Source of the DNA: JAJYBV01 sp021812265
GTDB taxonomy: Bacteria > Chloroflexota > Ktedonobacteria > Ktedonobacterales > JACDGC01
Length of the DNA: 23,151 bases
Reading direction: 5' to 3'
Assembly: GCA_027459525.1 (NCBI GenBank)
Contig: DAIDIC010000192.1
Location: forward strand, 1 to 23,151
The notes below the pieces were generated by a model that was given only the letters and a program-made list of their open reading frames with translations, made no database searches and was not told the DNA's origin. The position numbers and the translations under genes are program-made. Of the stretch, positions 7,541 to 13,895 are shown one piece after another. Every line of letters begins with the position of its first letter. Position 1 is the stretch's first letter.

Positions 7541-9088
7541 TTATTCTGCCAATGGCCCATCCAAACGCCTATGGCCGCTGGAATCAATTGGCTCCGGATT
7601 TGGTGTTTCACCGCCGGAAGCTCCGGTTGAGCTGCCAACACCGCCGCCGGGGGTATTATCTCCCGATGAACCGACTCCGCCGCCGGGAGTGTTATCACCC
7701 GATGAGCCAACCCCGCCACTGGCTCCGTTTGCCGATCCAGCGCCGTTACCCACTGAAACTGCCGGAGGTAAATCGCTGGGAGGCAGTGAAATTGACCTAT
7801 CTACATGCAAAGCCGAAATATCTTTCCACACTTCGTGATTGCTAACCGGTGTTTGCGCTGTCGCTTCAGCAGTGGTTAACAACGGACGAGTATCTTCAAT
7901 AACATTTCGCGTATTGGCCGTAAAAATATTTTCTGCCATTGTATCGGCAGCGCTTGTTCCTGCTTTGGGGGTTGCAGCTTCTTGCGGCGCAACAGGATTT
8001 TTCGCAGCGGTTTCTATTGTATCGGCAGCGCTGATTTCTGCTTTGGGGGTTACAGCTTCTTGCGGTGTTTTTGGCTCTTCTGCCGGTGTTTGCGCCGGCG
8101 TTTCCGGATGCGTAACAACCTCAGCCGCTGTAACTGCGGCGGCGGAGCCTATCATTGCAGTAGCCTCAGCGACGCGCTGCAATTCTGACGCCGGATTTTC
8201 TGCAGCAGACGCTTCAGAATTGCCATACACTTGGTCTACATGCGCGCTGGTTAATAAACCGGTTTCCGGAACAATTTCCGATTTATCCGAAATATTTTCC
8301 GGTTCAAGAACCACAGGCGTCACATCAAGCGTAGCCAAATCCGGTGTTTGCATAGCAGAAACTGAAGCAATATTTTCCATCGTCAAAGGTTCGGCGTCTT
8401 CATAAAAAATCAATGCGCCTTCATCCCCTTGCGCCGATGTTTCCGCAAAATCTGTGGCAGTATTCTCTGCCATTGCAGCTTCAATCACTACCGCGGCGGC
8501 AGTGATCTCTACAGGCTGCTCCATAAATACTGCTGCTTCAATCGATTCGGCAGTTGGCTTACTTTGCAAGGATTCTTCCGCAACTATAACCGGTGTTGGC
8601 GGCAATTGCGGGCTAGCAACAGCGGTTTCCTCTACGGGCATATCAGTTATATGGACCGGCAATTCGATTAAATTGGGGTTAGCCGCTGAGCTGTCATATG
8701 CTTCATTAGCCATAGCGGCAGCGGCGGCAATATCATCCGCCGTAATAACTCCCTGTTCAACAGGCAGCGGCTCATTCTGCAATGTTTTAATGATTCGCAG
8801 CGCAATGGCTTCATTTTTTTCCAGAACAAGATTATGTACATCACCACTTATAAGTTCATATAAAGCATAAAATGTTGGAATAAAAGTCCAGCTAAACAGA
8901 ACGCTAAGTATACCATACTCAAAATTTCCCAGATAAAATTGCTGTAAGCCGAATGTACCCAGCAAAGGCAACGACAAAATACGCGCGGTAGTTTCACTCT
9001 TTTTTTGCCGGACATATCGGCTGAGAAATTCATTTTTTTGGTCGAAATTCAGAGAAGATAGCATAGATTCTATAGAATCTTCTAACAT
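7541..9088 (-). CDS. TM2-domain membrane protein with long low-complexity tail
   Basis: The 515-residue protein starts with a charged helix, then a TM2-type pair of membrane segments (about 35-82) with the GLQQFYLGNFEYGIL motif between them, typical of the GLhrFYLG core. After about residue 110 it is one long Ala/Glu/Pro/Thr-rich, acidic region. That region contains a 26-residue repeat (TPKA...SAADT twice) and, near the C-terminus, a Gly/Ser-rich VGSSGDNTPGGG repeat. An AAGGAGG ribosome site (9099-9105 on the opposite strand) sits 10 bases before the ATG. TM2 proteins have no agreed general function. The tail is probably disordered and may be a flexible linker or interaction region; which side of the membrane it faces cannot be told. 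It converges on cheX. Confidence 0.85.
   Translation of the reverse strand: MLEDSIESMLSSLNFDQKNEFLSRYVRQKKSETTARILSLPLLGTFGLQQFYLGNFEYGILSVLFSWTFIPTFYALYELISGDVHNLVLEKNEAIALRIIKTLQNEPLPVEQGVITADDIAAAAAMANEAYDSSAANPNLIELPVHITDMPVEETAVASPQLPPTPVIVAEESLQSKPTAESIEAAVFMEQPVEITAAAVVIEAAMAENTATDFAETSAQGDEGALIFYEDAEPLTMENIASVSAMQTPDLATLDVTPVVLEPENISDKSEIVPETGLLTSAHVDQVYGNSEASAAENPASELQRVAEATAMIGSAAAVTAAEVVTHPETPAQTPAEEPKTPQEAVTPKAEISAADTIETAAKNPVAPQEAATPKAGTSAADTMAENIFTANTRNVIEDTRPLLTTAEATAQTPVSNHEVWKDISALHVDRSISLPPSDLPPAVSVGNGAGSANGASGGVGSSGDNTPGGGVGSSGDNTPGGGVGSSTGASGGETPNPEPIDSSGHRRLDGPLAE
7635..7717 (-). repeat. 36-bp tandem repeats inside the TM2 gene
   Basis: Two contiguous 36-base units (7635-7670 and 7671-7706) plus an 11-base partial third encode the 12-residue unit VGSSGDNTPGGG. 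Units differ by a few, mostly silent, bases, so the copies are not brand new. They lie in frame and add a Gly/Ser-rich flexible stretch. Confidence 0.9.
7938..8067 (-). repeat. 78-bp-period direct repeat inside the TM2 gene
   Basis: Bases 7938-7989 recur at 8016-8067 with about five differences over 52 bases. The offset of 78 bases is 26 codons, giving a duplicated TPKA...SAADT segment in the protein. It shows a second, independent in-frame expansion in the same gene. Confidence 0.85.
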
Positions 9089-9335
9089 AGCGCTGTAACC
9101 TCCTTCAAGTTCGTTGTTATATAAAAATTACCAAATCTACAATAGCATGGATTGAAGAAAGCCGCAACAACATAGCAGTGTTATCATATGTATTATCTCA
9201 TATTCCATAATACTATCCGCTTGATGCGCTTATCTTTATAAAACGATAACTATCTATCAACAGAGATCTGCTCTTTACGCTCTCCTCTACATCAATGGTG
9301 ACTGTGCCTACTTGATTTGTTTCAAAATGTTACGT

Positions 9336-9428
9336 ATCCTAATATCAGGATGTTCTCTGCAGCATAGAACATCGGGGATGTACAAGGGGCGACGCACCTT
9401 GTACGGGGTTCTGGGGTGTCCCCAGACC
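9336..9428. other. cluster of four consecutive hairpins, possible structured RNA or dispersed repeat
   Basis: Stems in order: ATCCT/AGGAT (9336-9340 and 9347-9351); GATGTTCT/AGAACATC (9349-9356 and 9366-9373); GTACAAGG/CCTTGTAC (9380-9387 and 9397-9404), with an inner GC/GC pair; and TCTGGGG/CCCCAGA (9410-9416 and 9420-9426). The first two overlap by three bases. The last two lie in a G/C-rich island within AT-rich DNA, several hundred bases from any gene. No clear T-run follows, so a simple terminator does not explain it. Confidence 0.6.
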
Positions 9429-9860
9429 TCCCTTTGTTGCAAATACGAGAACCATGCGCTTCTCTTTCCAGCGAAAATCCTAAATATATAGAAAATATAC
9501 GTACTTTTGACCTAATTAAATAAAGAAGCCGAGAAATAGTATCCGATCAAATTCAAACAGTAGTTACCAATATGAAACATAAATCGATAACAATACATCT
9601 TTTCGTGCTCGTGTTCTTCAAAAATTTCATTAGTGAATGTCCACTTTTGTCGCGCTGATGGCTATTATTGCCAGTTCTGTATCGACGGCGCCGAGAGAAC
9701 ACTAAATAATTGCAACGGCGAGTGATTCGCAAGAAAGCTTGCCAACACTCAACAAAACAGCGTTTGAGGATCCCCTTAGCAAGAAATCCATCCTAATCAC
9801 AGCAGTATCGGTGTGGATATTGCCACAAGAAATATTCCTCTTTTGTTAACACATACAAGT

Positions 9861-9887
9861 TAATATTTTTGCGGCTTCTGCCGATAT
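9861..9887 (+). promoter_or_regulatory. sigma-28-type promoter for the LysM/transglycosylase gene
   Basis: TAAT (9861-9864), 15-base spacer, then GCCGATAT (9880-9887), which equals the SigD-type -10 exactly and matches the FliA form GCCGATAA in 7 of 8. The -35 has one mismatch to TAAA. The predicted start near 9895 leaves a leader of about 65 bases to the ATG at 9960. The spacing is the same as at the che operon promoter (132-158). Confidence 0.55.
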
Positions 9888-9959
9888 TTTAGTGTAAAGA
9901 TATATTTGGGAAACAAGAGCTTTTATTGTGTTTTATTAAGGGAGTAGCTTATAAATAGT

Positions 9960-10850
9960 ATGTTACCGATTCAATCACTGTGGAATAAATTGCGCCGCAA
10001 AACAATACTCTTAGCGCTATTCGCCGCTATATGCAGCAGCGGATTGGCGTATTCAACTTATTCGGCGCTGCAAGCTGCGGCAAATTGTCCCACATATACC
10101 ATACACGCCGGAGATACATTAAATAAAATTGCGTATCGCTATCACACCACATCCGGTTACCTTGCGCAATTAAACCATATCCGTAATATCAATATCATAT
10201 TTGTTGGTCAAACTATTTGCGTCGGCGCGCCATTCATTGGGTCAGCTCCGGCGCCACAGCCAAGCCAAGGCGCATGTTTAGTCGGCATAGTAGTAATTAG
10301 CGGAGAAACTCTTACCAAACTGGCGCAACAATACCACACATCGGTTGCGTATTTGGCGCAAATTAATAATTTGCGCAATATCAACACAATTTATGTAGGA
10401 GAATGGTTGTGTATGGCGCGTTCCAGCGGATATGCAGCCGTTTACGGCGATTTGCAATGGGCGACACAACAACAAGTTCGCCAAACATTGCTGGCGGCTG
10501 CCGATCGTAATGGGCTGCCGCGTAACTTAGTTTTGGCGATTGCGTGGGAAGAAAGCAACTGGACACAGCATGTTATTTCGTGGGATGGCGGAATCGGCGC
10601 AATGCAGCTTATGCCATACACGGCAAATTGGCTGAACAACGCTATGCGCACCAATTATAATCCCTACTATCTTTATGACAACATTCAATTAGGAACATCA
10701 TATTTGCGATTTTTATGGAACACATTTCATGGAAATCTAACCTATATTATCAGCGCATACAATGAAGGAGCCTATAATGTGCAAACACGCGGCATATTTA
10801 ATTGGTTTTATGTCAATCGGGTAGAAAGCTTTATCCGGCTATTTTCTTAA
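9960..10850 (+). CDS. secreted protein with two LysM domains and a lytic transglycosylase domain
   Basis: Predicted role: binds peptidoglycan through LysM and cleaves the glycan strand with a Slt-type transglycosylase. The 296 residues contain a basic N-terminus and hydrophobic signal segment (about 15-40, possible cleavage after ALQAA), LysM 1 (about 45-88) and LysM 2 (about 107-152), each bracketed by cysteines (C43/C87, C106/C151). The Slt domain (about 165-296) has catalytic E198 in WEESNW, GAMQLMP (213-219) and the AYNEG motif (266-270). AAGGGAG lies 15 bases before the ATG, a long spacing, but no better start exists. The sigma-28-like promoter upstream suggests a job in motility, such as opening the wall for flagella; this is inference. 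Confidence 0.92.
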   Translation: MLPIQSLWNKLRRKTILLALFAAICSSGLAYSTYSALQAAANCPTYTIHAGDTLNKIAYRYHTTSGYLAQLNHIRNINIIFVGQTICVGAPFIGSAPAPQPSQGACLVGIVVISGETLTKLAQQYHTSVAYLAQINNLRNINTIYVGEWLCMARSSGYAAVYGDLQWATQQQVRQTLLAAADRNGLPRNLVLAIAWEESNWTQHVISWDGGIGAMQLMPYTANWLNNAMRTNYNPYYLYDNIQLGTSYLRFLWNTFHGNLTYIISAYNEGAYNVQTRGIFNWFYVNRVESFIRLFS

Positions 10851-11183
10851 TAGCGCGACCGTATGTGTGATTGCCTTACAACAAAACATCTACAGGGCGC
10901 TTCCGTTAATGACTTCGATTGCGGCAGCGCAACGCCGGCAGAAGAATAGCAAGCATGACATAATCTATTGATTGCTTTTAGCCACCAGCCTTATAAAAAT
11001 TAGATTTTTTTGATCATTGTTTCTGTATTTAAATCAGTATATAGAAGCCAGCTAACTGCTTTGGGTATTAATTCTGCAAGAAAATATGCCTACGCGGCAG
11101 ATGGCGCAGATATCTTAAATAGAGCCTCTGCTATATGATACAATTCGGTTGAAAACATATTACGCAAAGGAGCGATTTTACAT
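10851..11183. other. 333-bp intergenic region
   Basis: No coding frame or RNA gene is seen. A short hairpin at the transglycosylase stop (GCTATT 10838-10843 with AATAGC 10849-10854) has no T-run. A possible -10 TACAAT (11139-11144) lies 18 bases after a weak TTAAAT (11115-11120) and could start the acyl-CoA dehydrogenase transcript. The AAAGGAG ribosome site of that gene is at 11166-11172. Confidence 0.5.
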
Positions 11184-12329
11184 ATGTCCATCGATACCAA
11201 TTCAGATGAAGCGCGAATGATTTTAGATATGGTGCGTGATTTAGCCCGCACACGTATTCAGCCGCGCGCCGCGGAAATAGATGAAAAAGGCGAATTTCCG
11301 TGGGATATGAAGCAGCTGTTAGCGGAACAGGGTATTTTGGGCTTGCCATTTGCCGAAGAATATGGCGGATCCGGCGCAAGTGAACTAACCATCTTGCAAG
11401 TTATTGAAGAAATTGCCAAAAGCTGCGCCACCACCGCATTGATGCTCTGCGTGCAGCAGCTCGGTTCACTGCCCATTGAATTAGCCGGCACACCGGAGCA
11501 GAAAAAAAGATATTTCCCCGGGTTGGCCAGCGGTGAATGGCTTGCAGCGTATGGGCTGACCGAACCGGGTTCCGGCTCTGACGCCGGAGCAATGACTACT
11601 CGCGCCGAAAAACGCGGCAACGAATATGTGTTAAATGGCATGAAACATTTTATTACCAACGCCGGATTGGCGCATGTAAATGTTATATTTGCCAAAACAG
11701 ATATGGAAGCGCCGGGAACTCGCGGCGTAAGCGCTTTTGTGGTAGAAGGAGATCGGCCAGGCTTCCGGTTAGGACATATCGAACATAAAATGGGCATTCG
11801 CGGCTCGCAAACCGGCGAATTAATTATGGAAGATTGCGTCATCCCCGCAGAAAATTTGCTGGGCCGCGAAGGAGATGGCTTTAAAATTGCCATGGCAACT
11901 TTAGACCGCACACGACCGGGCGTCGGCGCGCAGGCGCTGGGTATTGCCCAAGGCGCGCTGGATTTTGCCGTGCAATATTCCAAAACACGCAAACAATTCG
12001 GCAAGCCGATAGCAGAAAACCAAGGCATTCAATTTATGCTTGCCGATATGGAAGCCGGGGTGGAAGCTTCGCGGCAATTGATATATAACGTTGGCCGTAT
12101 GATTGATTCTGGCAGCAAAAACTTTGGCAGACAGTCGGCCATTGCTAAGTTGTTCACCTCCGATATGGCTATACAAGTTACCAGCGACGCCATCCAAATT
12201 TTAGGCGGATATGGTTATATGAGAGAGTTTCCGGTTGAACGCATGATGCGTGACGCTAAAATTTGCCAAATTTATGAAGGCACAAACCAAATTCAAAGAG
12301 TTGTTATCGCTCGTGATTTGTTAAAATAA
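11184..12329 (+). CDS. acyl-CoA dehydrogenase
   Basis: A FAD-dependent enzyme that introduces the alpha-beta double bond into an acyl-CoA and passes electrons to electron-transfer flavoprotein. The 381 residues are the normal length and cover all three domains: the N-terminal helices; the beta domain with YGLTEPGSGSDAG and KMGIRGSQTGEL; and the C-terminal helices with RKQFGKPI, QILGGYGYMREFPVERMMRDAKI and the catalytic Glu (E365) in QIYEGTNQIQR. The Glu position and motif resemble short-chain or butyryl-CoA-type enzymes, but substrate cannot be read from sequence. AAAGGAG lies 11 bases before the ATG. It is monocistronic, with no thiolase, ETF or acyl-CoA ligase nearby to fix the pathway. Confidence 0.96.
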   Translation: MSIDTNSDEARMILDMVRDLARTRIQPRAAEIDEKGEFPWDMKQLLAEQGILGLPFAEEYGGSGASELTILQVIEEIAKSCATTALMLCVQQLGSLPIELAGTPEQKKRYFPGLASGEWLAAYGLTEPGSGSDAGAMTTRAEKRGNEYVLNGMKHFITNAGLAHVNVIFAKTDMEAPGTRGVSAFVVEGDRPGFRLGHIEHKMGIRGSQTGELIMEDCVIPAENLLGREGDGFKIAMATLDRTRPGVGAQALGIAQGALDFAVQYSKTRKQFGKPIAENQGIQFMLADMEAGVEASRQLIYNVGRMIDSGSKNFGRQSAIAKLFTSDMAIQVTSDAIQILGGYGYMREFPVERMMRDAKICQIYEGTNQIQRVVIARDLLK

Positions 12330-12362
12330 TCTCTGGCTGTCATTCCGACAGTAAAAAATAAT

Positions 12363-12387
12363 CGGCGCAGAAATAATTTCTGCGCCG
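12363..12387. terminator. bidirectional intrinsic terminator after the acyl-CoA dehydrogenase
   Basis: CGGCGCAGAAA (12363-12373), loop TAA, exact complement (12377-12387). Followed by GTTTTCTTT on the plus side and by ATTATTTTTTACT on the minus side, so it serves both convergent transcripts. The TAA loop is the same as in the che operon terminator. Confidence 0.9.
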
Positions 12388-12452
12388 GTTTTCTTTGCAA
12401 TATGAAAATGACAAGCAACGGCAGCTACAGGAATCCGTCCCTTGCGCAGATA

Positions 12453-12483
12453 TTCACAGTTCAATCAATCAATCAATTCACAG
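12453..12483. repeat. (TCAA)4 microsatellite framed by TTCACAG
   Basis: Four TCAA units (12461-12476) are flanked by direct copies of TTCACAG (12453-12459 and 12477-12483). It lies between convergent genes and is probably slippage-derived; no function is evident. Confidence 0.7.
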
Positions 12484-12510
12484 ATCTTAGACAGCAATTT
12501 GCTCCCACTG

Positions 12511-12981
12511 CTAATGACGCAACGCTCCGGCAAAAATAAACAGCAGCAAAATAACGACGACGACGACAAAAAAAGCGCCATAGCACCCTATATTAGCAAC
12601 ACGTTTATTATATAACGCTTGGCGCAATTGTTCTTCTATATCTTCGGGATCAAACAAAATATGCGGGGCAATTGCGCGAATGCGCGAAACCATCTGAATA
12701 AAATCGCGAACATTCGTCATGCCTTCAGCGGCAATAATAGTGGTTCCGTCAACAAATTGCAGCAACAGCAATAACTTGCTGGGTAAATGTTCACCCGGTG
12801 TAAGAGCAATTTTTTGAATGGCGCTTAGCTCAAAATTATCTGAATTGCCTTCTTCACGCGCTAAAAATTCAATAGAGTTTGGGTGCAAAATAATCTCTTT
12901 TGCTAAACCATACCGCACAACACATAAAACATCATTCAGTTCCGTACCGGCGCTGTCAATTCCGGCAATTCCTTCATCCAT
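12511..12981 (-). CDS. hypothetical C-terminally anchored membrane protein
   Basis: I do not recognise the family with certainty. The 156-residue protein has a soluble part (about 1-128) and one C-terminal hydrophobic helix (about 132-152, FFVVVVVILLLFIF) followed by only a few residues, so it is probably tail-anchored with the soluble part in the cytoplasm. The middle (about 30-105) alternates short strands (EIILHPNSIEFLA, LLLLLQFVDGTTIIAA) and ends in a helix, a pattern reminiscent of bacterial PH-like domains; this is a weak structural guess. The ATG follows the upstream stress-protein gene by 8 bases and has no clear ribosome site of its own, which suggests coupled translation. Confidence 0.7.
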   Translation of the reverse strand: MDEGIAGIDSAGTELNDVLCVVRYGLAKEIILHPNSIEFLAREEGNSDNFELSAIQKIALTPGEHLPSKLLLLLQFVDGTTIIAAEGMTNVRDFIQMVSRIRAIAPHILFDPEDIEEQLRQALYNKRVANIGCYGAFFVVVVVILLLFIFAGALRH

Positions 12982-12989
12982 GAACTACG

Positions 12990-13496
12990 CTAGCCAACAT
13001 TCACTGAAACTTTATTGGTGTCTTTTGCGCATGCTATTTTCTTGGAGCCGCGCAGCAAAAGAACACGAATATCCGTATTATGCATAATATATGACGCAGT
13101 GTCATCAAGTTGATTTTGGTAATTTTGATAGGATTCGCCAATAATAATATCTGTACACATATGAACTTTAATCAATTCAATAACCGCGTCTCCCACACTA
13201 TACGAAAATACATTGCTGTCTTCAACGGAAACATAATAATTTTCAAGGATTGCCGCTAATTCTTTATAGTGCAGTTTCTTTTCCTGCACCATTTTTTCAG
13301 TTGGCCAACCCAAACAATCTCTTTTTAAAGGAACTGCATAATGAATAACAACTCTAGATTTTAATTGTTTGGCCAATCCACAAGCCATACGTAAAATATC
13401 TTTGTTTAAATCATCATCTTGATTAATAACAGCGAGTACAGCAGGTTTCTGTTCGCCATTAGGAAGCAACGAATCATTCTTTGCGTCGATAGCCAA
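12990..13496 (-). CDS. universal stress protein-like protein
   Basis: The 168-residue protein has the alternating strand/helix layout of a Usp domain (about 18-150): a first strand AVLAVIN, the long helix DILRMACGLAKQL, a strand VVIHYAVP, a helix KLHYKELAAILENYY, GDAVIELIKVHMCTDIIIGE, and the last strand RVLLLRG. The ATP-binding signature G-x2-G-x9-G-S/T expected after the IIIGE strand is absent (it reads GESYQNYQ...), so it probably belongs to the non-ATP-binding class. The start is TTG, selected by GAGGTG 5 bases upstream; no ATG is suitable. It leads a two-gene minus-strand unit and is divergent from the PrsW gene. Confidence 0.72.
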   Translation of the reverse strand: MAIDAKNDSLLPNGEQKPAVLAVINQDDDLNKDILRMACGLAKQLKSRVVIHYAVPLKRDCLGWPTEKMVQEKKLHYKELAAILENYYVSVEDSNVFSYSVGDAVIELIKVHMCTDIIIGESYQNYQNQLDDTASYIMHNTDIRVLLLRGSKKIACAKDTNKVSVNVG

Positions 13497-13895
13497 GATA
13501 ACACCTCTAAAACATTTTAAAACATTGCGAAAACAAATAATAGCAAATCAACCTCGATCCGCCATTGTATCTTTTTGCTGCGCGCACTGCAGTTTTATTT
13601 TCGCCGCAATTTTTTTGCCAATTTTTTTACAAATGAACGGCTAAGTGTTCAGAGAAACACTCACTTTAAAGACCAATAGCTATTATAACAGGTCAGAGTG
13701 TAAATATCAAGTCCTAAACACTCATTTTGTCAGTAAATTCGGATTTTTCTCTTTGAATTACAATAAATCGCCGGATAAATAGCGCTTGCCACATCGCATA
13801 TTCCGGCAGCGTAAAGCATTGCCGCGCCAAATATCTCGAAATAGCGACAGTAATGTTGTATAGTATTGGCAGATTTATTTTTTGAGATATGTATC
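13497..13895. other. divergent intergenic region, 399 bp
   Basis: It separates the stress-protein unit (minus) from the PrsW gene (plus), so it should hold two promoters. Visible signals are the inverted and direct repeats at 13644-13728 and a -10-like TATAGT (13859-13864) without a good -35. No open frame or RNA gene is apparent. Confidence 0.5.
13644..13728. promoter_or_regulatory. paired ACACT inverted repeats, candidate operator
   Basis: AGTGTT (13644-13649) faces AACACT (13656-13661), and GAGTGT (13696-13701) faces ACACTC (13718-13723). The 13-base stretch AAACACTCACTTT (13655-13667) recurs as AAACACTCATTTT (13716-13728), 61 bases apart, with a single difference. Repeated half-sites between divergent genes resemble a regulator binding region; no regulator is identified. 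Confidence 0.45.

Larger units (their letters stand above)
9089..9959. other. 871-bp intergenic region
   Basis: No convincing coding frame, tRNA or mobile-element end is visible between the divergent TM2 and transglycosylase genes. It holds the TM2 ribosome site (9099-9105), a run of hairpins (9336-9428) that is much more G/C-rich than its surroundings, and a sigma-28-like promoter (9861-9887). The rest (about 9430-9860) looks unstructured. Confidence 0.7.

Noticed and set aside
7635..7706. 36-base repeats considered as a CRISPR array
   Set aside because: Units are contiguous without spacers, stay in the reading frame and encode a Gly/Ser-rich repeat.
7839..8405. 188-codon plus-strand frame rich in Ala, Ser and Val
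   Set aside because: It mirrors the low-complexity tail of the TM2 gene on the other strand, which has a start, ribosome site and domain.
9430..9860. Search for decayed genes, tRNA or insertion-sequence ends
   Set aside because: Frames are short and broken, no cloverleaf or T-loop motif is visible, and no terminal inverted repeats were found by eye.
10838..10854. Hairpin at the end of the transglycosylase gene as a terminator
   Set aside because: Six-pair stem with no T-run; GC-containing unpaired sequence follows.
11258..12028. 256-codon open frame on the minus strand
   Set aside because: It lies entirely opposite the acyl-CoA dehydrogenase, whose motifs are complete; the antisense product has no recognisable features.
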